Source: an uncultured Alphaproteobacteria bacterium (GTDB lineage Bacteria; Pseudomonadota; Alphaproteobacteria; Rs-D84). From it: a stretch of 64,000 bases of DNA. The DNA lies in the NCBI GenBank assembly GCA_934276735.1, contig CAKQTG010000001.1, forward strand, positions 124,001 through 188,000, read 5' to 3'. Below, piece after piece: positions 40,537 to 50,081 of this stretch. The translations under genes and the position numbers were made by a program. The first letter of the stretch is position 1. The number at the start of each line of letters is the position of its first letter. A model generated the notes under the pieces. The model was not told where the DNA came from and made no database searches. It saw only the letters and a list, made by a program, of their open reading frames with translations.

Positions 40537-41860
40537 TTGTTTCTACCCCTTGTTCCATTCCATCTTTGATTTCACCAATAGCCAGCGCAACTGCCGCACG
40601 TTTTATAAATAAATCATATTTCGCTGCGTTATTTTGCTTTTGCGCATCAACCAGTTCTGATTGTGCTGTTTGCCAATCCAGCATTGTTGCACGACCGACA
40701 CGATACATACCAGCCGTGACACGTTCACTCTCGGTCGCGGATGCTAACAACGTTTCGGTTTGTTTTAATACCGTCTGGGCTGTTTTGTAATTTTGATATG
40801 CCGTAAATATATCCAGCGTGGCCGAATCGTTTGCGGCGCGTTCTTGTTCAATTGCGGCGTCATAGTTTGCCTGAGCCTGGCGCACGCCATACATGTTTGC
40901 GAATCCCGCAAATATCGGCATAGACGCACGGACGCCGATACTGCCGCTGATTTTATCAGACCCGCTGTTGAAACTTTCCGATGGCGTATCATTCCACGAA
41001 ACAGAACCAGATGCAGAAATACTGGGCAAATTTTTCAAGAACGATGCATTGCGACGATGCCAAGCAGCGTCTTTGTTCGCGGTTGCACGCAATAAGTCTG
41101 GTCGTGATTTCTGGGCACGCGAAATCAGTTCATCAATCGTATCCAGTTCACTAACGTTGCCGAAATCGATGGGCAAATCGGCAATATCAATATCCTGGTT
41201 TGCGGGAAAAGACAACTTGCTTAGCAGTGTTCCCTTGGCAATTTCACGATTGTTTTTCGCACGCTCCAAATCCAAATTGCGACTGGCCAATGTTGTATCC
41301 GCCTTTAATACATCAGCCTTGGCCACGGAACCCGCCTTGAATTTTTTTGTAGCCGTATCGCGCGCGGTTTGTGCAACAGTGCGCAAACTGTTCGCACTTT
41401 TCACATCTGCATCAGCGTTCAGTAAATTGTAATACGCGCCAATTATGCCGTATATGTAATTCTGGACATTTTCGTCATAGTCAAAACCGGCCGCACGCCA
41501 CGTGGCGGTTGCGCTGTTCAAATCGGCCAAACGTTTACCGAAATCAAACAACAGGTATGACGCCGACAATGATGCCCCATACGACCAATCGCCCCATTCT
41601 TTGTTGCGATACGGCAATGACGCGGACGCAGACGCATTGACCGATGGCAAATAATTCGCGTACCCGGCATTTTTTGCAAATCGGGCCGATTGCACCGCAA
41701 AGTATGACGCCGTTGTCGTCGGATTGCGACACAGGCCCAGGTCAATAACCTGGCCCAAGTCCAGTTTTCCGGCCGGTACAGTCGTGCGCGTGGCGCAATT
41801 GTCATCTGCGCCGTATGCCAATGTCGGCAAAAAACATAACAACAGTGATATTTTTTTCAT
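40517..41860 (-). CDS. tolC: TolC-family outer-membrane efflux protein
   Basis: 447 residues with a signal peptide (MKKISLLLCFLPTLAYGA). Two repeated halves of the outer-membrane-factor fold are visible: LDLGQVIDLGLCRNPTTTAS with GIIGAYYNLLNADADVKSANSL, and the second-half AGFANMYGVRQAQANYDAAIEQERAANDSATLDIFTAYQNYKTA. Forms a trimeric channel-tunnel for the MacAB-type system. AGGGAAACAGAGAG precedes the ATG. First gene of the export cluster. Confidence 0.92.
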   Translation of the reverse strand: MKKISLLLCFLPTLAYGADDNCATRTTVPAGKLDLGQVIDLGLCRNPTTTASYFAVQSARFAKNAGYANYLPSVNASASASLPYRNKEWGDWSYGASLSASYLLFDFGKRLADLNSATATWRAAGFDYDENVQNYIYGIIGAYYNLLNADADVKSANSLRTVAQTARDTATKKFKAGSVAKADVLKADTTLASRNLDLERAKNNREIAKGTLLSKLSFPANQDIDIADLPIDFGNVSELDTIDELISRAQKSRPDLLRATANKDAAWHRRNASFLKNLPSISASGSVSWNDTPSESFNSGSDKISGSIGVRASMPIFAGFANMYGVRQAQANYDAAIEQERAANDSATLDIFTAYQNYKTAQTVLKQTETLLASATESERVTAGMYRVGRATMLDWQTAQSELVDAQKQNNAAKYDLFIKRAAVALAIGEIKDGMEQGVETNEKTQD

Positions 41861-41891
41861 TATAATCTCTCTGTTTCCCTAACGTTTATAT

Positions 41892-41919
41892 ATAATATAA
41901 TTTTTATGTTGAATTACAA
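41892..41919 (-). promoter_or_regulatory. Promoter of tolC-macA
   Basis: Minus strand TTGTAA (41919-41914), 16-nt spacer, TATTAT (41897-41892) in very AT-rich DNA. Confidence 0.5.
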
Positions 41920-41953
41920 TTTTTTTTTGCCTAATATGCTTTCACACCTTTTT

Positions 41954-42027
41954 GGCCTGGTGGCAGAGTGGTTATGCAGAGGACTGCAAATCCTTGTATG
42001 CCGGTTCGATTCCGACCCAGGCCTCCA
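41954..42027 (+). tRNA. tRNA-Cys (anticodon GCA)
   Basis: Acceptor GGCCTGG / CCAGGCC, discriminator T, encoded CCA; short D arm GGCAGAGTGGTTATGC; anticodon stem AGGA / TCCT with loop CTGCAAA, anticodon GCA; T arm CCGGTTCGATTCCG. 74 nt with CCA. Confidence 0.95.
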
Positions 42028-42032
42028 AAATT

Positions 42033-42058
42033 AAAACGCCCTTGTGGCGTTTTTATTT
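42033..42058 (+). terminator. Intrinsic terminator of tRNA-Cys
   Basis: Hairpin AAACGCC-CTTGT-GGCGTTT followed by TTATTTT. Confidence 0.8.
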
Positions 42059-42065
42059 TGGATAA

Positions 42066-42117
42066 TTGGTGCTATCGAACCGGCCCGGTTCGCATACGAG
42101 TCAGTTTTGGTGCTATC
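42066..42117. repeat. Direct repeat around a palindrome upstream of recF
   Basis: TTGGTGCTATC occurs at 42066-42076 and 42107-42117; between them is the palindrome CGAACCG-GCC-CGGTTCG (42077-42093 region). Possible protein-binding site upstream of the recF promoter; function unknown. Confidence 0.35.
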
Positions 42118-42133
42118 AACAGAATTTTTCTGT

Positions 42134-42162
42134 TTGAACTTTGGGACGCAATGCCATACAAT
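42134..42162 (+). promoter_or_regulatory. Promoter of recF, leaderless placement
   Basis: TTGAAC (42134-42139), 17-nt spacer, TACAAT (42157-42162); recF ATG is 6 nt after the -10 at 42169. Confidence 0.68.
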
Positions 42163-42168
42163 CGCTGT

Positions 42169-43251
42169 ATGATTGAAACAATAACGCTGACCGATTTTCG
42201 TAATCATAAATCCGGGCGCATAACAACGCACGGTCGGCACAATATTATTATCACAGGGCCAAACGGTGCCGGCAAAACCGCTATATTGGAAGCAGTATCA
42301 ATGCTGTCTGGCGATAGGGGACTGCGTGGGACAGGTTGGGGCGAAATCGCACGTTTTGATGGTCTGGGCGGCTTTTCCGTATTTGCACAGTTATCTGACG
42401 ACACAGAATTGTCAGTATATTTTAACTCCGGCGATACAAATCGGCATGCACGCATTGATGGCGACACGGCAAATTTGGCTGAACTGGGGGCACGGCTTCG
42501 TATGGTATGGGTCACCCCACGCGAAGACAGACTATTTATTGACGGTAGCGCTGAACGACGTGCATTTTTTGACCGCCTGGTTGCCAGTTTTGACGCAACC
42601 CACAATGGTCGCATAGCACGACACGCAAAATTATTATCTGAACGCGCATTTGCATTAAAATGTGGACGCGACGCCCATTGGCTGGACGCGATTGATGCCC
42701 AGATTGCCGGCACAGCCGTTGCAATTGCAGACGCACGCATTAAATACGCTGGCGAATTAAATTATTTTCTGGCCGATTGCGCCATATCTGTGCGAGGACG
42801 CGTTGAAGAAATGATATTAAATGGCGCACCAGCTGGTGGGGCAGAACGGGAATATCTGAAATACCTGGGCGAAAACCGCGAATTGATTGGCGATAAAATG
42901 ATATTAGATGGCGTGCACAAATCTGATTTTGGGGTTTTTAATCACGCGCTGAAATTACCTGTGCATTTAACTAGCACAGGACAACAAAAAACAGTATTGC
43001 TGAACATTATACTGGCACACGCAAAACTGTTACATACCAAAACAGGTCGCCGCCCACTGATTTTATTGGACGAGGCCGCCGCCCACCTGGACGCCGATGC
43101 GCGCGCACGGTTGTTTGACGAGTTGGGACAAACAGATGCCCAGGTTTGGGCCACAGGTTTGGACCCAAATGTTTTCCGCGATGTCCCGGACGCTGCATTT
43201 GTCACTTGCACAGATGGCGAAATAAATAATATACTGACGCCAGGGAAATAG
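42169..43251 (+). CDS. recF: DNA replication and repair protein RecF
   Basis: 360 residues from ATG 42169 (MIETITLTDFRNHKSG), the expected RecF opening; the reading frame continues upstream through the tRNA-Cys but that part is not coding. Walker A ITGPNGAGKTAILEA near residue 30, SMLSGDRGLRG, the ABC-signature region LTSTGQQKTVLLNIILAHAKLL and Walker B PLILLDEAAAHLDADARARLFDEL. Loads RecA at gaps with RecOR. dnaN and gyrB are not adjacent. No Shine-Dalgarno precedes it. Confidence 0.95.
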   Translation: MIETITLTDFRNHKSGRITTHGRHNIIITGPNGAGKTAILEAVSMLSGDRGLRGTGWGEIARFDGLGGFSVFAQLSDDTELSVYFNSGDTNRHARIDGDTANLAELGARLRMVWVTPREDRLFIDGSAERRAFFDRLVASFDATHNGRIARHAKLLSERAFALKCGRDAHWLDAIDAQIAGTAVAIADARIKYAGELNYFLADCAISVRGRVEEMILNGAPAGGAEREYLKYLGENRELIGDKMILDGVHKSDFGVFNHALKLPVHLTSTGQQKTVLLNIILAHAKLLHTKTGRRPLILLDEAAAHLDADARARLFDELGQTDAQVWATGLDPNVFRDVPDAAFVTCTDGEINNILTPGK

Positions 43252-43255
43252 AAAT

Positions 43256-43717
43256 ATGGCAAAAATTGATTATCAAGTTTTATTGGATAACGCACTGAAA
43301 TCCGTGGTCAAGGACGCATTGATTCACGCCCAGATAAATGGTCTGGGGGACGGAACGCATTTCTTTATCACGTTCAAAACGCGGGCCCCAGGTGTTGTAT
43401 TGCCGGACTTTTTGCGCATGCGGTATCCAGATATAATGACGATTGTGTTACAGTATTCGTATAACAACCTGCACGTATCCGACAAAGAATTCGGTGTGCA
43501 ACTGACATTTGATGGTCGGCCTTTTTTCATACGTGTGCCATTTTCTGCGCTGGTTGAATTCAAGGACCCATCTGTGGACTTTATGTTGACCTTTCACCCA
43601 AAGGGTGTGGCGGCGGCCGATAACGATATGGAATTACCATTAGAAGAGAAACCAGACACTGTTCCTGATCCCGGTAGGGTTGTTTCACTGGACGATTTCA
43701 GAAAAAACAGGAAATAA
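43256..43717 (+). CDS. sspB: ClpXP adaptor protein SspB
   Basis: 153 residues of the alphaproteobacterial SspB-alpha type: IDYQVLLDNALKSVVKDALIHAQINGL, then HFFITFKTRAPGVVLPDFLRMRYPDIMTIVLQ and SYNNLHVSDKEFGVQLTFDGRP form the ssrA-tag-binding domain; an acidic linker leads to the C-terminal ClpX-binding tail VVSLDDFRKNRK. Delivers ssrA-tagged proteins to ClpXP. Lies 4 bp after recF and is probably co-transcribed. Confidence 0.93.
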   Translation: MAKIDYQVLLDNALKSVVKDALIHAQINGLGDGTHFFITFKTRAPGVVLPDFLRMRYPDIMTIVLQYSYNNLHVSDKEFGVQLTFDGRPFFIRVPFSALVEFKDPSVDFMLTFHPKGVAAADNDMELPLEEKPDTVPDPGRVVSLDDFRKNRK

Positions 43718-43722
43718 CTATC

Positions 43723-43848
43723 AGAGTGCAGAGTGCAGAGTGCAATGAAGCGCGCCGGTCGGCGCGCTTGTTTTGTTCCTGTCGCGGACTAAGTTCCCCT
43801 CTGGGAAGCCGGGGTGCCCGCAGGGCGGGGTGTCGTCATTGCTCTCTA
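43723..43848. repeat. Intergenic repeat island between sspB and mreB
   Basis: Begins with three tandem AGAGTGC units (43723-43743), then a GC-rich hairpin and a segment (43749-43837) that is the inverted copy of 8877-8959, and ends with CATTGCTCTCTA (43837-43848) directly before the mreB terminator. No gene. Confidence 0.72.
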
Positions 43849-43875
43849 TAAAAAAATGGGGCTGTGCCCCATTTT

Positions 43876-43878
<3 letters not shown>
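43849..43878 (-). terminator. Intrinsic terminator after mreB
   Basis: Hairpin ATGGGGC-TGT-GCCCCAT with A/T runs on both sides, overlapping the mreB stop. Confidence 0.88.
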
Positions 43879-45047
<1,169 letters not shown>

Positions 45048-45054
45048 AAGCGAT

Positions 45055-45405
45055 ATGAGAAATACGATTAAAAATCATAATGACTTTTTAATGATGGATG
45101 AAAATCTGACGGCGCGCAGTGCTTTTTTTATAATCCGCGCAAAGCCCGCAAAATTTCCAGATGACCCGCGTTTTGGCCTGGTCGCAACGAAAAAAACATT
45201 TCGTTTTGCAGTCCAACGCAATCTGGCAAAGCGGAAATTACGTGATTGGATTCGCTTTAATGACGCGTTGCAATTGGCCGATTTGGATTATGTGTATATC
45301 GCACGGCGTTCTATTTTAACCGCCGAACGTGATGATGGTCGGGCGGCCATGGCGCGCGCATTGCGCTATTTGGCACATGAACATGCAAAAAATGGAAAAA
45401 AGTAA
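45055..45405 (+). CDS. rnpA: Ribonuclease P protein component
   Basis: 116 residues. Basic protein subunit that assists the RNase P ribozyme in trimming tRNA 5' leaders. The RNR motif is intact in TKKTFRFAVQRNLAKRKLRDWIR, preceded by FGLVATKK. rpmH, which nearly always precedes rnpA, is absent here. No Shine-Dalgarno; probably near-leaderless. yidD overlaps its 3' end. Confidence 0.93.
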   Translation: MRNTIKNHNDFLMMDENLTARSAFFIIRAKPAKFPDDPRFGLVATKKTFRFAVQRNLAKRKLRDWIRFNDALQLADLDYVYIARRSILTAERDDGRAAMARALRYLAHEHAKNGKK

Positions 45406-45631
45406 TTTATCTTGGTCGGGACGCGTGGCAATTTGGCTGGTAAAAATGTACCAGACATGCATTTCACCATTTATCGGCGGACGCGCAACGTGCCGTTTTA
45501 TCCCCAGTTGCAGCCAGTATACCACCGACGCCATTGCTAAATATGGCGCATGGCGTGGTGGACTGATGGCAATTCGCCGAATAATGCGGTGTCGACCAGG
45601 GGGCGGATACGGATATGACCCTGTCCCTTGA
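45392..45631 (+). CDS. yidD: Membrane protein insertion efficiency factor YidD
   Basis: About 79 residues. WLVKMYQTCISPFIGGRATCRFIPSCSQYTTDAIAKYG is the YidD signature with its conserved cysteines, followed by GAWRGGLMAIRRIMRCRPGGGYGYDPVP. The start is uncertain: ATG 45392, 45383 and 45377 all lie inside the end of rnpA and none has a clear ribosome-binding site, suggesting translational coupling. yidC is expected next but an acc operon follows instead. Confidence 0.9.
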   Translation: MEKSNLSWSGRVAIWLVKMYQTCISPFIGGRATCRFIPSCSQYTTDAIAKYGAWRGGLMAIRRIMRCRPGGGYGYDPVP

Positions 45632-45655
45632 CAAGTGGCGTGATTGTGCTAGAAT
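45628..45655 (+). promoter_or_regulatory. Strong promoter of accBC
   Basis: TTGACA (45628-45633), 16-nt spacer ending TGC, TAGAAT (45650-45655): perfect -35, extended -10. The -35 overlaps the yidD stop. Leader about 34 nt. Confidence 0.75.
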
Positions 45656-45695
45656 TCCATAGCTAGACGAAAAATAATTACAAAGGGTTTATATT

Positions 45696-46133
45696 ATGTC
45701 TTTTCGTGCAACTGTTGAATCCATGTCAAAAATTATGGACGAAATGGGTATTACAGAACTGGAACTGGAACGTCAGTTTTTGTTCGGTGTTTATCGTAAA
45801 CACATTCATTTATCAAAGCAACAGGCGGCAACCGTCGCTATGCCCAGCCTGCCAATGGCCGATGCAAAATGCGCGTCCAGCGCACCGCAACAGACATCGG
45901 GCTATGCGTTGAAATCACCAATGGTTGGTGTCGCATACCTGGCCCCAGAACCGGGCGCAAAAACCTTCACGTCTGTGGGCGCACAAATCAAGGCTGGCGA
46001 TACCGTCGCATTGATAGAGGCGATGAAAACATTTAATCCGATTAAATCTGATCGCGATGGCATCGTCAAAGAAATATTGGTATCTGATGGCGCGGCCGTT
46101 GAATTTGACCAACCAATTATCATTATTGAATAA
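45696..46133 (+). CDS. accB: Acetyl-CoA carboxylase biotin carboxyl carrier protein
   Basis: 145 residues. C-terminal biotinyl domain with the biotin-attachment motif EAMKT (Lys111), preceded by PMVGVAYLAPEPGAKTFTSVGAQI. The N-terminal 70 residues contain an interaction helix and a short linker. Carries CO2 between biotin carboxylase and carboxyltransferase in the first step of fatty-acid synthesis. AAGGG lies upstream of the ATG; accC follows by 3 bp. Confidence 0.95.
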   Translation: MSFRATVESMSKIMDEMGITELELERQFLFGVYRKHIHLSKQQAATVAMPSLPMADAKCASSAPQQTSGYALKSPMVGVAYLAPEPGAKTFTSVGAQIKAGDTVALIEAMKTFNPIKSDRDGIVKEILVSDGAAVEFDQPIIIIE

Positions 46134-46136
46134 GTT

Positions 46137-47486
46137 ATGTCCCAAATAAAAAAAGTTTTAATTGCAAATCGTGGTGAAATCGCACTGCGTATTATTCGCG
46201 CATGTCGCGATATGGGAATTCGCACAGTTGCGGTTTATTCAACGGCCGATAAAACGGCAATGCACGTGCAACTGGCCGACGAATCTGTTTGTATTGGGCC
46301 GGCCGCGTCCAAGGATTCTTATTTGAACGAATCTGCGATTTTGACGGCGGCATTGCTGACAAATTCTGACGCGATTCATCCGGGATACGGATTTTTATCT
46401 GAACGTGCGGACTTTGCACAAAAGGTTGTCCAACACGGTATGATTTGGATTGGCCCAGACGCCGAAATGATTACCAAAATGGGGGACAAGGTTAATGCAA
46501 AGCGCACCGCAATTGAATGCGGTCTGCCGGTGGTGCCGGGGTCTGACGGTTCGGTTGACACGGTTGAAGATGCGTTAAAATGGGCCGAAAAAATCGGATA
46601 CCCCGTTATGTTAAAGGCATCGGCCGGTGGTGGTGGTCGCGGTATGCGCGCGGTTCACAATGCCGAAGAAATGGCGGCGGCGTTCCAACTGACCAAGAAC
46701 GAGGCACGCAGTGGTTTCGGCGACGACACATTATATATGGAAAAACTGTTGTTGCACCCACGCCACATTGAATTCCAGGTTCTGGGCGACAAACACGGCA
46801 ACGTTGTTATTTTCGGCGAACGCGATTGTTCGCTGCAACGCAAAAATCAAAAGGTTATGGAAGAATGCCCGGCGGCGGCACTGACCCGGAAACAGCGCGA
46901 CGATATGATAGAGGTTTGCAAATCTGCCGCGAAAAAGATGGGCTATACAAATGCCGGGACATTTGAATTTATGTTCCAGGACGGAAAATTCTATTTCTTG
47001 GAAATGAACACCAGATTACAGGTTGAACACCCGGTCACAGAAATGGTGTATGGGGTTGACCTGGTTCGCGAACAAATTCGTATTGCGGCCGGCGAAAAAC
47101 TGGGATACACCCAGGCAAACGTCGTTCCACACGGTCACGCGATTGAATTTCGTATAAATGCCGAAGACCCAGAAACATTTATTCCAAACCCGGGCAAAAT
47201 TACATTATATGCGCCATCGGGCGGTCTGGGGGTGCGTGTGGACAGTGCGGTCTATACCGGATACGTAATTCCGCCGACATACGATTCAATGATTGCGAAA
47301 CTGATTGTTCACGGCCAATCGCGCAGTGCGTGCATTATGCGTGCGACACGTGCATTGGACGAATTTGTCATAGAAGGGGTCAAGACCACGATTCCGCTGC
47401 AACAAAAACTGTTAAAGAATCGCGATGTTCAAACATTAAAGTTTGATAATCACTGGTTGGAAAATTACCTGGCAGAAAAAAAGTAA
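46137..47486 (+). CDS. accC: Acetyl-CoA carboxylase biotin carboxylase subunit
   Basis: 449 residues. ATP-grasp enzyme that carboxylates biotin on AccB. Motifs: KVLIANRGEIALRIIRACRDMGI, the glycine-rich ATP loop KASAGGGGRGMR, the substrate block ECPAAALTRKQRDDM and MNTRLQVEHPVTEMVYGVDLV. Full length. Terminator follows. Confidence 0.97.
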   Translation: MSQIKKVLIANRGEIALRIIRACRDMGIRTVAVYSTADKTAMHVQLADESVCIGPAASKDSYLNESAILTAALLTNSDAIHPGYGFLSERADFAQKVVQHGMIWIGPDAEMITKMGDKVNAKRTAIECGLPVVPGSDGSVDTVEDALKWAEKIGYPVMLKASAGGGGRGMRAVHNAEEMAAAFQLTKNEARSGFGDDTLYMEKLLLHPRHIEFQVLGDKHGNVVIFGERDCSLQRKNQKVMEECPAAALTRKQRDDMIEVCKSAAKKMGYTNAGTFEFMFQDGKFYFLEMNTRLQVEHPVTEMVYGVDLVREQIRIAAGEKLGYTQANVVPHGHAIEFRINAEDPETFIPNPGKITLYAPSGGLGVRVDSAVYTGYVIPPTYDSMIAKLIVHGQSRSACIMRATRALDEFVIEGVKTTIPLQQKLLKNRDVQTLKFDNHWLENYLAEKK

Positions 47487-47517
47487 AAAGCACCGGCAAA
47501 TGCCGGCGTTTTTTTTA
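47487..47517 (+). terminator. Intrinsic terminator after accC
   Basis: Hairpin CCGGCA-AA-TGCCGG followed by eight T residues; repeat island 4 starts immediately after. Confidence 0.85.
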
Positions 47518-47759
47518 TAGAGAGCAATGAAAGAGTCCGCATTCGCGGACAACACCATTTACCTGGATTCTGGGGTCAAGCCCCAGAATGACAAAGGCGG
47601 TAGTATAATTTTTATTTTACGGATATTGTTTGTATCTTGGTTACGGACGTTTTTCTTATGGGTCATCCTGTGGCTTGACCACAGGATCCAGGTCATATCA
47701 ATGTTGCGAGCAAATGCGAGCACAAACATTGCTCTCTGCTCTCTGCACTCTGCTCTCTA
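47518..47759. repeat. Intergenic repeat island 4 with terminal inverted repeats
   Basis: Exact TAGAGAGCA (47518-47526) and TGCTCTCTA (47751-47759) ends. Contains the 130-bp inverted-repeat element (47562-47692) and the GCGAGC-type flank (47700-47741). No gene. Confidence 0.82.
47562..47692 (+). repeat. 130-bp inverted-repeat element, copy 4
   Basis: Arms at 47562-47592 (CTGGGG/CCCCAG) and 47662-47692 (CTGTGG/CCACAG); same core-to-flank orientation as copy 1. Confidence 0.85.
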
Positions 47760-47761
47760 TA

Positions 47762-47798
47762 TTTTTACTGTTGCAATCAGTAAAAACTTTGTTATAAT
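47762..47798 (+). promoter_or_regulatory. Promoter of tRNA-Val(GAC) with an inverted repeat over the -35
   Basis: TTGCAA (47771-47776), 16-nt spacer, TATAAT (47793-47798). The -35 lies in the loop of a 9-bp inverted repeat TTTTTACTG / CAGTAAAAA (47762-47786). Confidence 0.65.
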
Positions 47799-47810
47799 GC
47801 CCCGTGCATT

Positions 47811-47887
47811 GGGTGGTTAGCTCAGTTGGTTAGAGCGTTACGTTGACATCGTAAAGGTCGTTGGTTCGAGTCCAATACCACCCACCA
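47811..47887 (+). tRNA. tRNA-Val (anticodon GAC)
   Basis: Acceptor GGGTGGT / ACCACCC, discriminator A, encoded CCA; D arm AGCTCAGTTGGTTAGAGC; anticodon stem TTACG / CGTAA with loop TTGACAT, anticodon GAC; T arm CGTTGGTTCGAGTCCAATA. 77 nt with CCA. Confidence 0.95.
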
Positions 47888-48034
47888 CAAATTTTCACCG
47901 CAGCGTCAACAAGGGCTGAAAATTTAGTGGCACGGCAAAGTGTAGCGAAGCCGGACAAGGAATATAAAGTTATTGGAAGTAAAAATAATGCGAATGCAGA
48001 ACTAATCTTGGAACAAATTTCTGACGGGATTCTG
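47888..48034 (+). other. Leader region between tRNA-Val and metG, no gene
   Basis: Contains the inverted repeat AAATTTTCA / TGAAAATTT (47889-47897, 47917-47925) and no convincing promoter or gene. A frame stays open through it into metG, but it has no family resemblance and no initiation signal. Confidence 0.4.
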
Positions 48035-48067
48035 TGCGACGCCCCGTTGGGCGTCGCATTTTTATTT
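48035..48067 (+). terminator. Terminator-like hairpin directly upstream of metG (possible attenuator)
   Basis: 10-bp stem TGCGACGCCC / GGGCGTCGCA with loop CGTT, followed by TTTTTATTT. It ends 16 nt before metG ATG, leaving no room for a promoter. Confidence 0.75.
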
Positions 48068-48082
48068 ATCAAGGAAACGAAT

Positions 48083-50080
48083 ATGACAGACACAAACAAT
48101 AAATATTTAATTACATCTGCGTTACCGTATGTGAACGGAGAGTTGCACCTGGGGCATCTGGTGGGTTGCTTGTTGCCATCGGATATTTATGCGCGTTTTT
48201 GTCGTGCGCGTGGACGCGATGTTCTGTATGTTTGTGGGGCCGACGAACACGGCACACCGGTTATTGTCGGTGCAAATGTGGCCGGTATGTCAATTCCAGA
48301 TTACGCAAACATGTGGTATGAAAAGCATTTACGTGCCGTGCGCGATTTCAATCTGTCATTTGATTTATATGGTCGCACGCATACGAAATTACAGGAAAAA
48401 TTGATTCACGAATTGTTCACGCGCCTGGACGCCCAGGGATTAATAGAAGAGCGTGAAACCCTGCAACCGTTTTCAATTACTGACAACATGTTTTTAACTG
48501 ATCGCCAGGTGCTGGGGACATGTCCAAAATGTGGTTATGAAAATGCGCGTGGTGACCAGTGCGACAAATGTGGTGCAACATACGAAGTGGACGAACTGAA
48601 AAATCCACGCAGTGCGATTTCTGGGGCCGCTGATGTTGAAATGCGGCCGACAAAGAACCTGTTTTTCTTGGCAACGCGTATTCAGCCCCAGTGGCGCAAA
48701 TGGCTGGAAACGCACGCGCCACGGTGGTCAAAAACCGCCAGTGCAATTGCAAATGGCTGGGCCAGCGAGGGTCTGCGCGACACGTCAATCACGCGCGATT
48801 TGCCGTGGGGAATTTCGGTCAATAAACCAGGCTATGAAAACAAGGTTTTTTATGTATGGTTTGATGCGCCTTGGGGATACGTTTCGATTTCCCAGGCAGC
48901 ACGCGAAAACTGGGCCGATTGGTGGAAAAATCCAGATGCACACTATGCGCAATTTATGGGCAAAGATAATGTCAAATTTCACGCCGTGTTTTTCCCGGAA
49001 CAGCAACTGGCGATGAACGATAATTGGAAAACCGTAGATATGTTAAAGTCTATGAATTTCCTGAATTTTGAAGGTGGCAAATTCTCTAAATCTGAAAAAC
49101 GCGGTGTATTTTTGGACGGCGCGTTGGAAATCGCACCGGCGGACGCGTGGCGTTACGCGCTGATTGCGTCTGCGCCGGAAACAGACGATACGGATTTCAC
49201 ATTTGCGCGATTTGCCGATGTTGTGAACAAAGATTTGAACGGTATGCTGGGGAATTTTGTTTCACGCGTTTGCAAATTGACCGCGAAAAATTTTGGCGGG
49301 GCTGTGCCGGCGGCCGGGGAATCTGACCTGGAACTGGACGGCCAGATAAATGAAAAATTATCCGAATTGACAACGGCACTGGACGCATGTGAATTCCGTA
49401 ATGCGGTTGTTGCACTGCGTGCATTATATGCGATTGGGAACGAATATATGACGCGATGCGAACCATGGACATTGGTCAAAAATGGCGATATGACCGGGGC
49501 GGCGGCGGTGCTGAACCAGTGTTTCCAGTTGATTGATTTGTATGCACGCGTATCTGCACCGTTCATTCCAAATGCGGCTGAAAAAATGCAAAATGTTTTT
49601 GTTCTGGCGCGTGATTTAACATGGCCGACAGCGTTTGAATATCGCATAAAAGATGGCGATGAATTTGCAGTTCCTGAAAATTTATTTGCACGCATTGATG
49701 ATGAAACGGTTGAAAAACTGACCGCAGAATACGCGCCACGCGATAAAAATGAAATTGTGCCTGTCGCTGCAAAAATTGTCGCAGTAAAAAATCATCAGAC
49801 ACGTGAAAATCTGCATATTTTGACAGTGGACGATGGCACAAGTAACGATTTGCAAATCGTATGCGGTGCGCCAAACGTGCGCGTTGGTATGATTGGCGTT
49901 CTGGCCCCGGTTGGCGCAACATTGCCCGGCATGAAAAAACCAATATCCCAGCGCACTGTTGCCGGCACAGAATCGTTTGGTATGATGTGCAGTGGCGCAG
50001 AACTGGACATAAATGACAATGGCGATGAAATCATTGAGTTGTCCCCGGACACACCATTGGGCGTGGCATATAAAAAATAA
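48083..50080 (+). CDS. metG: Methionyl-tRNA synthetase
   Basis: 665 residues from ATG 48083 (AAGGAAA upstream). Class I synthetase: HIGH-type motif PYVNGELHLGHLVG, CGADEHGTPV, a zinc knuckle CPKCGYENARGDQCDKCG, KMSKS-type FSKSEKRG. The C-terminal 110 residues are a tRNA-binding OB domain (LQIVCGAPNVRVGMIGVLAPVGATLPG, then TESFGMMCSGAEL), which dimerises and binds tRNA non-specifically. queH starts one base after the stop. Confidence 0.96.
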   Translation: MTDTNNKYLITSALPYVNGELHLGHLVGCLLPSDIYARFCRARGRDVLYVCGADEHGTPVIVGANVAGMSIPDYANMWYEKHLRAVRDFNLSFDLYGRTHTKLQEKLIHELFTRLDAQGLIEERETLQPFSITDNMFLTDRQVLGTCPKCGYENARGDQCDKCGATYEVDELKNPRSAISGAADVEMRPTKNLFFLATRIQPQWRKWLETHAPRWSKTASAIANGWASEGLRDTSITRDLPWGISVNKPGYENKVFYVWFDAPWGYVSISQAARENWADWWKNPDAHYAQFMGKDNVKFHAVFFPEQQLAMNDNWKTVDMLKSMNFLNFEGGKFSKSEKRGVFLDGALEIAPADAWRYALIASAPETDDTDFTFARFADVVNKDLNGMLGNFVSRVCKLTAKNFGGAVPAAGESDLELDGQINEKLSELTTALDACEFRNAVVALRALYAIGNEYMTRCEPWTLVKNGDMTGAAAVLNQCFQLIDLYARVSAPFIPNAAEKMQNVFVLARDLTWPTAFEYRIKDGDEFAVPENLFARIDDETVEKLTAEYAPRDKNEIVPVAAKIVAVKNHQTRENLHILTVDDGTSNDLQIVCGAPNVRVGMIGVLAPVGATLPGMKKPISQRTVAGTESFGMMCSGAELDINDNGDEIIELSPDTPLGVAYKK

Positions 50081-50081
50081 A

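Noticed and set aside
41968..42168. N-terminal extension of recF through the tRNA-Cys gene
   Set aside because: The extension covers a complete tRNA and its terminator, and a good promoter places the start at ATG 42169, which is the normal RecF N-terminus.
43723..43743. Three tandem AGAGTGC units considered as a CRISPR-like or VNTR array
   Set aside because: Units are 7 nt with no spacers; they are a degenerate version of the island boundary sequence. No CRISPR array or cas gene is present in the window.
47861..48082. N-terminal extension of metG across the tRNA-Val 3' end
   Set aside because: It includes tRNA and terminator sequence; ATG 48083 has AAGGAAA upstream and fits the family start.
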